Of a stretch of DNA of 64,000 bases, positions 1 to 8,090 are shown piece after piece (position 1 is the stretch's first letter; each line of letters begins with the position of its first letter). Both the position numbers and the translations under genes were made by a program. The notes under the pieces were generated by a model. The model did no database searches, was not told the origin of the DNA, and saw nothing but the letters and a program-made list of their open reading frames with translations. The DNA is from Streptomyces chattanoogensis (GTDB lineage: Bacteria > Actinomycetota > Actinomycetes > Streptomycetales > Streptomycetaceae), in the NCBI RefSeq assembly GCF_001294335.1, contig NZ_LGKG01000124.1:1-64000 (forward strand), given 5' to 3'.

Positions 1-591
1 CCGCCCTCCCCCTCGTCCCCCTTCTCCTCCGGCCCGGACGTCGCCGCCGCGGTCGACGAGGTCAAAAGCCTGCTCGACCAGGGCCGGATCACCCGCGCCG
101 TGGACATCCTCGGCGGCATCCTCCCGGCCGCAGCCGCCCGCCACGGCCAGAACTCCCCCGTCGTCCGCACCCTGCGCAAGCAGTACGCCGCCACCCTCAT
201 GGACGACGGCCAGTACCGCCGTGCCCTGCCCGAACTCCGCCTGCTCGCCGAGGAGTTCGGCAAGGAAACGGGCCCGGCGGCCACCCGCCAGGCCCTCCAG
301 TTCCACTACGAGGCCGCCCAGTGTCTGGAACAGCTCGGCGAGGTCACCCAGGCGCTCGACGAGTACCGCGCCCTCCTCCCGTACTTCGAGCGCTACCCCG
401 ACGACCCCGCCCGCCCCCTCGAAATCCGCCGCTCCATAGGCCACTTGCTGTTGGCCCAGGGCGACCGCGCCGCCGCCCAGGAATCCCTCTCCCGCCTCCT
501 GTACGACGCCGAGCGCCTGCACGGCCCGCACCACGCCTTCCCGGCGGAGGTCCGGCGGATGCTGCACTGGCTGGGGCAGGTGCAGGGCTGA
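1..591 (+). CDS. TPR-repeat protein, C-terminal part (probably Ser/Thr protein kinase)
   Basis: The frame is open from the first base of the window to the TGA at 589-591, so this is the 3' end of a longer gene. The visible ~196 residues are alanine- and leucine-rich helical pairs with the spacing of tetratricopeptide repeats (for example around LLDQGRITRAVDILGGIL, then YEAAQCLEQLGEVTQALDEY, then LLAQGDRAAAQESLSRLL). No catalytic domain is inside the window. TPR tails of this kind end several Streptomyces Ser/Thr kinases, and the homologous S. coelicolor position carries one as far as I remember; the kinase call is therefore inference from context. The reading frame before the first Met (codon at 100) has the same composition as what follows, so 100 is not the real start. 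Confidence 0.7.
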   Translation, partial: PPSPSSPFSSGPDVAAAVDEVKSLLDQGRITRAVDILGGILPAAAARHGQNSPVVRTLRKQYAATLMDDGQYRRALPELRLLAEEFGKETGPAATRQALQFHYEAAQCLEQLGEVTQALDEYRALLPYFERYPDDPARPLEIRRSIGHLLLAQGDRAAAQESLSRLLYDAERLHGPHHAFPAEVRRMLHWLGQVQG

Positions 592-621
592 GCCGCCGGG
601 CGAACGCCCGGAAGGGACCGG

Positions 622-1374
622 TCAGGGGGACAGGTTCCGGCCGAAGAGATCCAGCAGCCGGTCCCAGTGCCGTTCGCTTGCGGACGGGCTGAAGGCCGCG
701 GTGTCGGACATCGTGAAGCCGTGCACCGTGTCCGGGTAGACCTCGTCGGTGTAGCGGATGCCGGCGGCGTCCAGGGACCGGTCCAGCTCGCCGAGGATCT
801 CGGGGCGTGCGGAGTCGTCGTGCGCGGCGTGGCCGACGTGGAGCTCGGCGGTGATCCGGGGAGCGAGCCGGTGCGGGCTGTCGGGTCCGTCGGTGACCAG
901 CGGGCCGGGGTGGAAGGCGGCGGCCGCCGCGACCTGTCCCGGGCGGGCCGCCGCCGTCCGTACGGCCAGCACGCCGCCCATGCAGTAGCCGGTGACCCCG
1001 ACCGGGCCGGGCCGGACCTCGGGCCGAGCGGTGAGAAAGTCCAGGTAGGCAGCGGCATCGCGGACGGCGCGCTCCGGGGTGTGCGCGTTCACCAGCGGCA
1101 TGACGCGGCCGACGAATGCCTCCCGGGCCTCGGCCGAGCTCAGATCGGGCACCTCCAGGACGGGCGCCGGGCCGTGGCGGTAGAAGACGTTGGGGACGAG
1201 GACGTAGTAGCCGTGTCCGGCCAGCCGCTCGGCCATCTCGTGGAGCACGGGCCGCAGCCCGATGGCATCCATATAGAAGAGGACGCCCGGGTGGCTGCCG
1301 CCCCCCTCGGGACAGGCGACGAAGGCGTCGGCCGTGCCGTCGGGCGTGGGTACCTCAACTGTCTTGCCGGTCAT
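622..1374 (-). CDS. dienelactone hydrolase family protein
   Basis: 250-residue alpha/beta hydrolase of the dienelactone hydrolase family, cytosolic (no signal peptide). The nucleophile elbow is GYCMGG with Cys131; Asp186 or Asp187 (HAAHDD) and His218 (DTVHGF) complete the Cys-Asp-His triad typical of this family. The length is normal. Family members hydrolyse lactones and small esters in aromatic-compound degradation, but many Streptomyces members have no known substrate and the neighbours give no pathway. The ATG at 1374 is chosen because the family N-terminus (beta strand followed by DGTADAFVA) begins right after it and GAAGG lies about 10 bases upstream. It converges on the preceding gene with only 30 bases between the stops. 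Confidence 0.88.
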   Translation of the reverse strand: MTGKTVEVPTPDGTADAFVACPEGGGSHPGVLFYMDAIGLRPVLHEMAERLAGHGYYVLVPNVFYRHGPAPVLEVPDLSSAEAREAFVGRVMPLVNAHTPERAVRDAAAYLDFLTARPEVRPGPVGVTGYCMGGVLAVRTAAARPGQVAAAAAFHPGPLVTDGPDSPHRLAPRITAELHVGHAAHDDSARPEILGELDRSLDAAGIRYTDEVYPDTVHGFTMSDTAAFSPSASERHWDRLLDLFGRNLSP

Positions 1375-1642
1375 GGGGGTCGTACCTTCCTCGGTGCCGT
1401 GCCGTGGGGGCTTGCTACGGAGCCTGCTGCGAGCCCTTGCGGCGGGGAGGGGTGCACGGAAAAGCTATAGGTGATCAGGCAGGCACGAAGCCGAATAACG
1501 AGGGGACGGGCCTTCTGACCGAGCGCGCAGAAACCGACCCCGGCGTAGATCGTTGCCCGAAGGAGTGGCCTGCGTCACGGCGACTCCTTAGCATCGATCA
1601 CCGAAGGTCGAGACTCCGTCGCACGATCTGCCGGGAGGCCAA

Positions 1643-2287
1643 GTGTTCCGCCGTAGGACAGCGCTCTCCGTATCCGCCACCGCGGCCCTGCTCGCCGCGG
1701 CCCCGCTACTGGCCGCCTGCGGCAGCGATGCGCACCCCGGCGCCGCGGCCGTGGTCGACGGGAAGCGGATCACCGTCGCGCAGCTGCAGGCCAGGGTGAA
1801 GGACGTGCGCGAGGCGCAGGGCAAGTCCCCGCAGGGCGCCCAGCTGATCATGAACACCGGCCGGCTGAGTCTGGCCACCCTCAACGGCATGATCTTCGAC
1901 GAGGTGCTGGCACGCGCCGCCGAGGACGCCGGGGTGACGGTCACCCGGAACGACATCCAGAAGTGGCGGGAGACGGCCGAGGAGCGGGCGGGCAGCGCCG
2001 AGCGGCTGAAGGCGATGTGGCTCCAGCAGGGCATTGCGCCGGACGAGATCGATGCCATGGTCCGTAATCAGCTGTTGCTGGACGGGCTCGCCAAGCACCT
2101 GGGCGCCGACCGGGGCCGGCCGCAGGGTCAGCAGCAGCTTGCGCAGGCCCTGGCCAAGACGTCGCGGTCCATGGGCATCGACGTCAATCCGCGCTTCGGG
2201 AAGTGGGACGACCAGCAGGTCATCCTGGGGGAGACCAAGGAGCCGTGGATCACCACCGAGCGCGCGGCCGGGCGGCAGCGGGTCTGA
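1643..2287 (+). CDS. SurA N-terminal-domain lipoprotein
   Basis: 214-residue exported lipoprotein. It opens with MFRRR, a hydrophobic h-region and the lipobox LLAAC, so Cys26 should be lipidated and the protein anchored outside the cytoplasmic membrane. The mature part resembles the N-terminal chaperone domain of SurA/PrsA foldases (helical, with VVDGKRITVAQLQARV at its start); no parvulin prolyl-isomerase domain follows, so it is probably a chaperone-like rather than a catalytic protein. The GTG start is preceded by GGGAGG at 1634-1639. It lies 66 bases upstream of mazG on the same strand. Partner proteins cannot be named from the sequence. Confidence 0.85.
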   Translation: MFRRRTALSVSATAALLAAAPLLAACGSDAHPGAAAVVDGKRITVAQLQARVKDVREAQGKSPQGAQLIMNTGRLSLATLNGMIFDEVLARAAEDAGVTVTRNDIQKWRETAEERAGSAERLKAMWLQQGIAPDEIDAMVRNQLLLDGLAKHLGADRGRPQGQQQLAQALAKTSRSMGIDVNPRFGKWDDQQVILGETKEPWITTERAAGRQRV

Positions 2288-2341
2288 CCGGGCCCGCAGG
2301 GCTTCCGGCGACCGGCGCCGGTCGTTGTCGGTGGCGTGGGT

Positions 2342-2347
2342 TACGTT
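2342..2347 (+). promoter_or_regulatory. -10 element (TACGTT) of a leaderless mazG transcript
   Basis: TACGTT lies seven bases upstream of the GTG at 2354, the spacing expected if transcription begins at or next to the start codon. There is no Shine-Dalgarno sequence. This is why 2354 is preferred over the in-frame GTG at 2336, which lies upstream of the -10 element. Confidence 0.45.
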
Positions 2348-2353
2348 CGATGC

Positions 2354-3379
2354 GTGAACGCTGACGCCTCTGACGCCTCCGCCGCCGACACCGGCGCCGA
2401 CGCCCGCCCCGAGGGCCCCGGCACCGGCCGCCTGGTCCTGCTCACCACCAGCCACCGGGTCGCCCCCGGCCTGCTGTCCTGGCCCGCGTGGCAGGTCCTG
2501 CGCGCGGCGGACCGGGTGCTGTGCGCCGCTCCGGACCACCCGCAGCTGCCGTATCTGAGCGAGGCCGGCATCCGGGTGGAGGTGGCGTCCCCCACCGCCC
2601 GCGAGCTGGTCGACTACTGCGTCCCCGAGGCCCGTACCGCCGTCGTCCTCACCTCCGCCGACGGCGAGAGCGCGCTGACCGACGGCCTGGCCCGGCTGGC
2701 CGGCTCCGGCCGGGAGACCATGCCGGACTTGGAGCTGCTGCCCGGTTCGTACGACCTCCCCGGCGCCCGGCTGCTCGATCTCGTCCAGGTGATGGACCAG
2801 ATCCGCGCCGAGTGCCCCTGGAGCAGCATCCGTACGCATGAGGACCTCGCCAAGTACGGCCTGGAGGAGGCGTACGAGCTGGTCGAGGCGATCGAGGCGG
2901 GCGACCGGGAGGAGCTCCGGGAGGAACTGGGCGACGTGCTGCTCCAGGTCGTCTTCCACGCCCGGATCGCGCAGGACGCTCCGGAGGACCCGTTCTCGAT
3001 CGACGATGTGGCGGGGACGATCGTCGAGAAGCTCGTCCATCGCCATCCGCATGTTTTCGGGGAGGAGGACGCCGAGACCCCCGAGGACGTCAAGGCGCAC
3101 TGGCTGCGGACCAAGGCGGAGGAGAAGCAGCGGGAGTCGGTGACGGAGGGCGTGCCGCTGGGCCAGCCCGGTCTGGCCCTGGCGGCGAAGCTGGCGTCGC
3201 GGGTGCGGACGGCGGGGCTGGAGGTGGCGCTGCCGGCGGGGGAGGGCGTCGGTTACGAGCTGCTGGCGATGGCCGTACGGGCGGAGCGGGACGGCGTCGA
3301 CCCGGAGGCGGCGTTGCGGGCTGCGGCGCGGGCCTATCGGGATGCGGTGATAGCGGCGGAGGGCGGGGCGGCCGGTTAG
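2354..3379 (+). CDS. mazG: nucleoside triphosphate pyrophosphohydrolase MazG
   Basis: MazG-type NTP pyrophosphohydrolase, about 341 residues, which hydrolyses (d)NTPs to NMP and pyrophosphate and so clears damaged nucleotides; cytosolic. The C-terminal half carries the all-alpha NTP-PPase fold: CPWSSIRTHEDLAKYGLEEA, then the metal-binding helix EELREELGDVLLQVVFHARI, then a VEKLVHRHPHVFG segment, all diagnostic. The N-terminal ~140 residues (LLTTSHRVAPGLLSWPAWQVL onward) resemble the tetrapyrrole-methylase-like extension common in actinobacterial MazG but are short, so they are probably non-catalytic. A GTG at 2336 is in frame, but the promoter position and lack of an RBS favour 2354. Likely expressed separately from the upstream lipoprotein. 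Confidence 0.9.
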   Translation: MNADASDASAADTGADARPEGPGTGRLVLLTTSHRVAPGLLSWPAWQVLRAADRVLCAAPDHPQLPYLSEAGIRVEVASPTARELVDYCVPEARTAVVLTSADGESALTDGLARLAGSGRETMPDLELLPGSYDLPGARLLDLVQVMDQIRAECPWSSIRTHEDLAKYGLEEAYELVEAIEAGDREELREELGDVLLQVVFHARIAQDAPEDPFSIDDVAGTIVEKLVHRHPHVFGEEDAETPEDVKAHWLRTKAEEKQRESVTEGVPLGQPGLALAAKLASRVRTAGLEVALPAGEGVGYELLAMAVRAERDGVDPEAALRAAARAYRDAVIAAEGGAAG

Positions 3380-3436
3380 CTCCTTTTCGGCAGATCGGCT
3401 GACCTCAACTGCGCTTGAGGACTCAAGATCACCGGC

Positions 3437-3904
3437 ATGGACAGCCAGACACTGCACACCGAAATCCGGGCCCTGACCGACCGCGCCGAGATCACCGACC
3501 TGTTCGACCGCTACCTACGCTCCCTCGACGACCGGAAGTTCGACCGGTCGTGGGCCGCGTCGTTCTTCACCGAGGAAGCGAGCACCGCGACACCTGCGGG
3601 GCACGTGCAGGGACGTCACGCCATTCTCGGGAACGTGCGCACCGCGATGCGTCTCTTCGACCGCACCGTGCACTTCGGGTCCAACTACGTCATCGAGGTG
3701 GACGGTGACCGCGCGACCCTGCACGGCAACCAGCTCAGCACCCATGTGCTCGCCGGTGAGGGAGACCTGTTCCTCTCCGGCGGCCGCACGGAGAACGAAC
3801 TGGTGCGGACCGCGGACGGCTGGCGGCTGCACCGCACGGACCTGCGTATCACCTGGACGCAGGGCGATCCGCCGGTGCTGCCGCCCGAGCTCACCGGTGC
3901 CTGA
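3437..3904 (+). CDS. SnoaL-like (NTF2-fold) protein
   Basis: 155-residue protein of the NTF2/SnoaL-like superfamily. The first helix (LTDRAEITDLFDRYLRSLDDRKF) and the following WAASFFTEEAS and GRHAILGNV segments match the SnoaL_4-type pattern, and a cone of beta strands follows (VHFGSNYVIEVDGDRATLHG, then LYIS-like LRITWTQG). Such proteins act as isomerases, cyclases, hydroxylases or ligand binders, and the sequence does not say which. It is 57 bases downstream of mazG but functionally unrelated to it. An inverted repeat likely to end transcription follows at 3921-3955. Confidence 0.75.
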   Translation: MDSQTLHTEIRALTDRAEITDLFDRYLRSLDDRKFDRSWAASFFTEEASTATPAGHVQGRHAILGNVRTAMRLFDRTVHFGSNYVIEVDGDRATLHGNQLSTHVLAGEGDLFLSGGRTENELVRTADGWRLHRTDLRITWTQGDPPVLPPELTGA

Positions 3905-3920
3905 GAACGTGGGTGGCGGC

Positions 3921-3955
3921 CCCGCCCGGCGGAGCAGAGTGGTGCGCCGGGCGGG
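3921..3955. terminator. hairpin terminator after the SnoaL-like gene
   Basis: Perfect 11-bp inverted repeat (CCCGCCCGGCG / CGCCGGGCGGG) with a 13-base loop, just past the stop at 3904. There is no T tract, which is usual for Streptomyces terminators. A second short dyad (GGGAGCG / CGCTCCC, 3999-4019) follows and may back it up or serve the opposite strand. Confidence 0.55.
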
Positions 3956-4125
3956 ACCTGTTTCCCTCACCGCGCCGAGGCGGCGCGGCATCCTTGAAGG
4001 GAGCGCCTAGGACGCTCCCCGCGGGACGGACCGGGGCGAGAGTGAGCCCGTCGGCTCGGCCGGGACACGTCCTGTCCCTCTCTTGGCCTGTCCGGTCGGG
4101 GGAGTTGAGGGGTGGGCGCCCCGGC

Positions 4126-4482
4126 TCATCCGAACGCCGCCGCCGGAAGCCGGGGCCCACCATCGGCATCGTCGTCGTCGATGTCGGGACGGTCGTGGTC
4201 GGGTGCGGGCAGGCGAGCGCCCCGGCTCTCCGCCACCCTGTGCACATCGGTGAGGCATTCCGTCAACTCGACGGCCAGCAGGTGGATTTCGCCGGACGTC
4301 CAGCTCCGTCCGTCGAGGATGTGGCGGGCTTCCTTGATAAGAACGGCGGCCAAGTCGAGCTGTGCCGCCTCCACGGTGTCGGCCCTACGGGAGACGTATC
4401 CGGTCCCGTCGCCCGCCAGGTAGCACGGCTTCCCGTCCGGACTGCACCAGGGCAGCAGCCGCGCGGTGTCCATGGCGCTCAT
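4126..4482 (-). CDS. small conserved protein of the XRE/DUF397 locus
   Basis: 118 residues, no membrane segment or recognised catalytic motif. It begins MSAMDTARLLPWCSPDGKPCYLAGDGTGYVSRRADTVEAAQ and ends in an acidic stretch (DIDDDDADGG). Proteins of this pattern recur beside XRE-DUF397 pairs in Streptomyces; their function is unknown to me. GGAGGT sits 9 bases upstream of the chosen ATG. The start overlaps the stop of the preceding minus-strand gene as ATGA, so the two are probably translationally coupled. Confidence 0.6.
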   Translation of the reverse strand: MSAMDTARLLPWCSPDGKPCYLAGDGTGYVSRRADTVEAAQLDLAAVLIKEARHILDGRSWTSGEIHLLAVELTECLTDVHRVAESRGARLPAPDHDRPDIDDDDADGGPRLPAAAFG

Positions 4483-4646
4483 CGCGTAGCTACCTCCACG
4501 CCGTGAATCCAGCGCGGCCCTGCGTCGATTCCGTGCACGGCCAGCCACAGCGTCCGGCGCCGCCCGCACTGTGCGCGGTGTCGCCCCGACGCGGGAAGCA
4601 GCCATCGCAACAGCAGTTCGATGAGCCTTTGGATAGGCTCGGTCAT
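4479..4646 (-). CDS. very small protein (55 aa) coupled to the next gene
   Basis: MTEPIQRLIELLLRWLLPASGRHR opens a 55-residue protein with an amphipathic, leucine-rich N-terminus and an arginine-rich middle, ending in GVEVATR. The ATG at 4646 has a GGAGG at good spacing, and the stop overlaps the following ATG as ATGA. Similar leucine-rich mini-proteins are found at other XRE/DUF397 loci. Whether it is a membrane-associated peptide or a partner of the next product is inference only. Confidence 0.55.
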   Translation of the reverse strand: MTEPIQRLIELLLRWLLPASGRHRAQCGRRRTLWLAVHGIDAGPRWIHGVEVATR

Positions 4647-4765
4647 GTCGTCAACCTCCAGGGGGTTGGTGGCCACGCCCTCGGGCCGGTGCACGCCGGT
4701 CGCGAGGGTCTTGCGTTTCTTCACGCTGTGTGGCTGTTCCCTCACAGAGTGGGGGTTGTTCTGGC

Positions 4766-4771
4766 TACGCT
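4766..4771 (+). promoter_or_regulatory. putative -10 element (TACGCT) for the XRE regulator
   Basis: TACGCT about 50 bases upstream of the ATG at 4822, in the short gap between the divergent minus-strand pair and the XRE gene. Judged by -10 consensus only; the -35 is not clear. Confidence 0.35.
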
Positions 4772-4821
4772 TCCAGTAGGGCGAGCCTGACAACGCACCC
4801 ATCAGCACAGGGAGTTAGCCC

Positions 4822-5646
4822 ATGGAGATCGACCGAAGGCCACGCACCCCCAGGGAGAAGTACGGGGAGGAGCTGAAGCTCCGCCGCCTGGCCGCTGAGA
4901 TGACGCAGGAAGCGTTGAGTGAGCGTGTGGTGTGCTCGCCGACGTTGATCAGCCATTGGGAGGCGGGGCGGCGGTTGCCCAAGCCGGATGATGCGCAGCG
5001 GATCGACAGGGCACTGGGTACGGATGGGTTCTTCGCGCGGTGGCTGGAGGATCTGGAGTCGAAGTACAACCACTACTTCGCGGCAGTGGCGGAACTGGAA
5101 CAACAGGCAACACTGATCCAGCAGTTCGCACTGTCGCTGATTCCAGGGATGCTCCAGACTGCCGACTACGCGAGCGCCCTCTTCCGCGCCTACCGGCCGA
5201 ACTACACGGCTGAGGAACTTGACGAGTTCGTCGTCTTCCGAACAAAACGCCGCCGCATCCTCGACGGACCGATGTACCCCGTCGTCTGGACGCTGCTCGA
5301 CGAGGCTGCCATCCGACGCCGCGTCGGCGGCCCGCAGGTCATGGCGGAGCAGTTGCGCAGGGTCGCGGACATGGCTGAGGCGGGGCGGCTGCGCTTGCAC
5401 GTCATTCCGTACGGCGCGGGGGCACATGCGCTCATGCAGAGCCTGCTCACGCTCATGAGCTTCGAGGACTCCGCCCCAGTTGCCTATGCCGAAGGTTTCC
5501 GGACCGGGAACCTGATGGATGATCCGGCTCTGGTGAGTGCCAGCCAGACGGCCTACGCTCTCGCCCTGAGCGGCGCGTTGTCGCAGGAGGAGTCACTGGC
5601 CCTGGTCAGGACGGCAGCAGAGGAACACGCACATGGTCAGCAATGA
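4822..5646 (+). CDS. XRE-family regulator with DUF5753 domain (WhiJ-like)
   Basis: 274 residues. The N-terminal helix-turn-helix spans about residues 12-68 (YGEELKLRRLAAEMTQEALS, then CSPTLISHWEAGRRLPK). The remaining ~200 residues form the DUF5753 domain typical of Streptomyces WhiJ-type regulators (IPGMLQTADYASALFRAYRP, RRILDGP, QLRRVADMAEAGRLRLHVIP, SFEDSAPVAYAEG). WhiJ family members pair with a small DUF397 protein and affect development and antibiotic production. Here the DUF397 gene begins 14 bases before this gene's stop. The divergent small genes 4126-4646 look like the third element of the locus. Confidence 0.88.
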   Translation: MEIDRRPRTPREKYGEELKLRRLAAEMTQEALSERVVCSPTLISHWEAGRRLPKPDDAQRIDRALGTDGFFARWLEDLESKYNHYFAAVAELEQQATLIQQFALSLIPGMLQTADYASALFRAYRPNYTAEELDEFVVFRTKRRRILDGPMYPVVWTLLDEAAIRRRVGGPQVMAEQLRRVADMAEAGRLRLHVIPYGAGAHALMQSLLTLMSFEDSAPVAYAEGFRTGNLMDDPALVSASQTAYALALSGALSQEESLALVRTAAEEHAHGQQ

Positions 5647-5857
5647 GCACACCGTCTCCGACGCGTCCACCCTCACCGGGTGGTACAAGTCCAGCTACAG
5701 CAGCGGCACCCAGGATGAATGCCTTGAAGTCGCCCGTGGCCACATCAGTGTGCCCGTGCGCGACAGCAAGCGCCCGACCGGCCCGGCGCTGGTCTTTCCT
5801 TACGAGAGCTGGTCCGCGTTCATCTCGACCGTGAAGCGCGGGGAGTTCGGCGCCTGA
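5633..5857 (+). CDS. DUF397 domain protein
   Basis: 74-residue DUF397 protein. The signature WYKSSYSSGTQDECLEVARG, followed by VPVRDSKRPTGPALVF and a WSAFI-VKRGEF ending, is characteristic and covers the whole protein. It overlaps the end of the XRE gene by 14 bases in another frame, indicating co-translation; in characterised loci of this type the small partner opposes or modulates the XRE regulator. Its 3' end overlaps the 3' end of the convergent MFS gene by 58 bases. Confidence 0.88.
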   Translation: MVSNEHTVSDASTLTGWYKSSYSSGTQDECLEVARGHISVPVRDSKRPTGPALVFPYESWSAFISTVKRGEFGA

Positions 5858-7062
5858 GACGCGCGATGCCGGTGGCACAGCTGCTCGGCGACCCATACAC
5901 CTACGACCATCGCCGCCAGCCCCGCCCCGACTCCGCACACGCCGCCCCACCCCGCCGCGCCCCACACGGCCGAGGTGAGGGCCGAGCCGACCGCGCCGCC
6001 CGCGAAGTAGCTGGTCATATAGGCGGAGTTGAGGCGGTTGCGGGCCTCGGGGCGGACCGCGTAGACCACGTTCTGGTTGCTGACGTGGATGGCCTGGGAG
6101 GCCAGGTCCAGCACGATCACCCCGGCCAGCAGTGCCGCCAGTGACCACACCCCACCGGCCCCGCCCAGGGCCAGCAGCCCCCACGAACCCAGCAGCAGGA
6201 ACGCCGCGACGCCGGTGACCCGGTGCACCAGCCCGCGGTCCGCCAGCCGTCCGCCCACCGACGCGGACAGCGCACCGGCCGCGCCCACGAGCCCCAGCAG
6301 CCCGATCGCCGATTCCTGCCAGCCGTACGCCGGGCCGGACATCAAGAACGCCACCGAGGTCCACAGCACGCTGAACCCTGCGAAGGCCAGGGCGCCCAGC
6401 GCGGCCCGCCACCGCAGCACCGGTTCCGACACGAAGAGCCCAAGGGTCGAGCGCAGCAGCGCGGGGTAGCCCAGCCCCGCCGTCGTACGGAGAACGGGCA
6501 GGCGGAACCGGAGCAGGACGGCCATCAGGAGCATCAGCCCGGCGTTGGCCCAGTAGACCGTGCGCCAGCCGCCCAGCTCCGCGAGCAGTCCGGCGGCCGT
6601 GCGGGCCAGCAGGATGCCCAGGAGGATGCCGGTCATGACGGTGCCGACCGTGCGGCCGCGTGCGGCGGGGGCGGCCAGGGTCGCGGCGAACGGGGCGATC
6701 ACCTGGGCGGCGACCGAGGTCAGGCCGGTCAGCGCGGTGCCGAGCAGCAGCAGGGCGCCGTTCGGGGCGCCCGCCGTGAGGGTGAGGAAGACGGCGGTCA
6801 GGGCGCACAGGGTGACCGCCAGCCGGCGGCGTTCCACGAGGTCGCCCAGCGGCACGAGCAGGAGCAGGCCGAGTCCGTAGCCGGTCTGGGCGACGGTGAC
6901 CACCAGGGCGGTGGTGGACGCGGACAGCTGGAGATCGCGGCCGATGAGGTCCAGCAGCGGCTGGGCGAAGTAGTTGCCGGCGACGGACAGGCCGGCGGCG
7001 ATGGACATGAGGAGGAGGGTGCCGCGGCCCAACTGCCCGGAGGCGGGCTTTTCGGGTGTCAT
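5800..7062 (-). CDS. MFS transporter (drug/metabolite exporter type)
   Basis: 420-residue major facilitator superfamily protein with about 12 hydrophobic segments. Visible motifs include GYGLGLLLLVPLGDLVERRR (motif A region, residues ~65-85) and a second RLADRGLVHR at the start of the C-terminal half. DHA1-like organisation suggests efflux of small compounds; the substrate is unknown. The ATG at 7062 is chosen because the upstream in-frame codons are charged and run into the promoter region. It is divergent from the LysR gene at 7160, a usual regulator-target arrangement, and its last 58 bases overlap the DUF397 gene tail to tail. Confidence 0.88.
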   Translation of the reverse strand: MTPEKPASGQLGRGTLLLMSIAAGLSVAGNYFAQPLLDLIGRDLQLSASTTALVVTVAQTGYGLGLLLLVPLGDLVERRRLAVTLCALTAVFLTLTAGAPNGALLLLGTALTGLTSVAAQVIAPFAATLAAPAARGRTVGTVMTGILLGILLARTAAGLLAELGGWRTVYWANAGLMLLMAVLLRFRLPVLRTTAGLGYPALLRSTLGLFVSEPVLRWRAALGALAFAGFSVLWTSVAFLMSGPAYGWQESAIGLLGLVGAAGALSASVGGRLADRGLVHRVTGVAAFLLLGSWGLLALGGAGGVWSLAALLAGVIVLDLASQAIHVSNQNVVYAVRPEARNRLNSAYMTSYFAGGAVGSALTSAVWGAAGWGGVCGVGAGLAAMVVGVWVAEQLCHRHRASQAPNSPRFTVEMNADQLS

Positions 7063-7110
7063 GGCCCCAGCCTGGGTGCGCCCCCATCGATGAGTCCAAC
7101 GCATAGTTTT

Positions 7111-7140
7111 CATTGCATCGATCGTGGATTGCGATGAATG
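7111..7140. promoter_or_regulatory. putative LysR operator between MFS and LysR genes
   Basis: Imperfect dyad CATTGCATCG (7111-7120) and CGATGAATG (7132-7140) in the 97-base divergent gap. It is more AT-rich than the surroundings and is placed where a LysR-type protein would control both its own gene and the exporter. Assigned from symmetry and position only. Confidence 0.4.
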
Positions 7141-7159
7141 GGGCCTACCATCGTTCGGC

Positions 7160-8044
7160 ATGGAGCTTCAGCAGATGCGGTACGTGGTCGCGGTCGCCGA
7201 GACCGGCGGCTTCACCCGGGCCGCCGAGCGCTGCCATGTCGTGCAGTCCGCGCTCAGCCATCAGATCGCCCGCCTGGAGAAGGAGCTCGGTGCGCGGCTC
7301 TTCGACCGGACGAGCCGGAGCGTGCGGCTGACCGCCGCGGGCGAGGCGTTCGTGCCGGTCGCCCGGCAGGCGCTGCAGGCGGCCGAGCGGGCCCGCGCGG
7401 AGGTGGAGGCGGCGACCGGCCAGGTGCGCGGGCGGCTCGCGGTGGGGGCGATCTCGACCGTGGCGGCCGTCGATCTCGCCCATGAGCTGGGCGCCTTCCG
7501 CGCGCGCTACCCCCAGGTGCGGATCAGCCTGCAGACGGAGATGAGCGATCAGCTCCTGGAGAAGGTGCGGGAGGGGGCGCTGGATGTGGCCTTCGTGGGG
7601 CTGGTGCCCAGTGCCCGTACCGTCGGCGTACGGGAGAAGGAGCTGGCGCGCGGGGAGCTGGTCGCCGTGGTGCCGCCGGGGCATCCGCTGGCGGGGCGGG
7701 AGTGGACCACCCTGTCGCGGCTGGCGCGCGAGCCGTTCGTCGACTTCACGGCGGGATCGGCGGCCCGCCGCCAGCGCGACGAGGCGTTCCGGGCGGCGGG
7801 GCTGGCCTCGGAGGCGGAGTTCGAGGTGACCACCGTCGAATTTCTGGCGAAGCTGGTGCGGGCGGGGCTGGGGGTCGGCATGGTTCCGGAGGCGTTCGCC
7901 TCGGAGCTGGTGGGGCTGGCCATGGTGCGCGTACGGCCGGCGCCGGAGCGTACCGAGCGGGTGGTGTGGAGCGGACTGGGCCCGTCACCGGCGGCCGCGG
8001 CATTTCTGGAGGGGCTGGGCGTGGACCTGGGGCGCTTGGGGTGA
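7160..8044 (+). CDS. LysR-family transcriptional regulator
   Basis: 294 residues. The N-terminal winged helix (residues 1-60: MELQQMRYVVAVAETGGFTR, AERCHVVQSALSHQIARLEK) is typical of LysR, followed by the linker helix and a periplasmic-binding-like effector domain (about 90-290: GRLAVGAISTVAAVDLAHEL, FVGLVP, PPGHPLAGREW). It is divergent from the MFS exporter, so exporter control is the simplest role. The ATG at 7160 starts exactly at the conserved MELQQMRYV. An upstream in-frame ATG exists but would add residues encoded by the operator region. Confidence 0.9.
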   Translation: MELQQMRYVVAVAETGGFTRAAERCHVVQSALSHQIARLEKELGARLFDRTSRSVRLTAAGEAFVPVARQALQAAERARAEVEAATGQVRGRLAVGAISTVAAVDLAHELGAFRARYPQVRISLQTEMSDQLLEKVREGALDVAFVGLVPSARTVGVREKELARGELVAVVPPGHPLAGREWTTLSRLAREPFVDFTAGSAARRQRDEAFRAAGLASEAEFEVTTVEFLAKLVRAGLGVGMVPEAFASELVGLAMVRVRPAPERTERVVWSGLGPSPAAAAFLEGLGVDLGRLG

Positions 8045-8061
8045 GTGCAGGGCATCGGGTG

Positions 8062-8085
8062 GGCCGTGGGGCAGGCGTTACGGTC
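8062..8085 (+). promoter_or_regulatory. putative promoter of a leaderless P450 transcript
   Basis: TACGGT at about 8080-8085 lies a few bases before the GTG at 8091 and no Shine-Dalgarno sequence is present, the usual layout for a leaderless Streptomyces mRNA. The -35 is not clear. Confidence 0.35.
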
Positions 8086-8090
8086 GGGAC

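Noticed and set aside
1706..3457. 583-codon open frame on the minus strand
   Set aside because: Antisense to the SurA-like lipoprotein and mazG, both clear families. Long antisense frames are expected in high-GC DNA.
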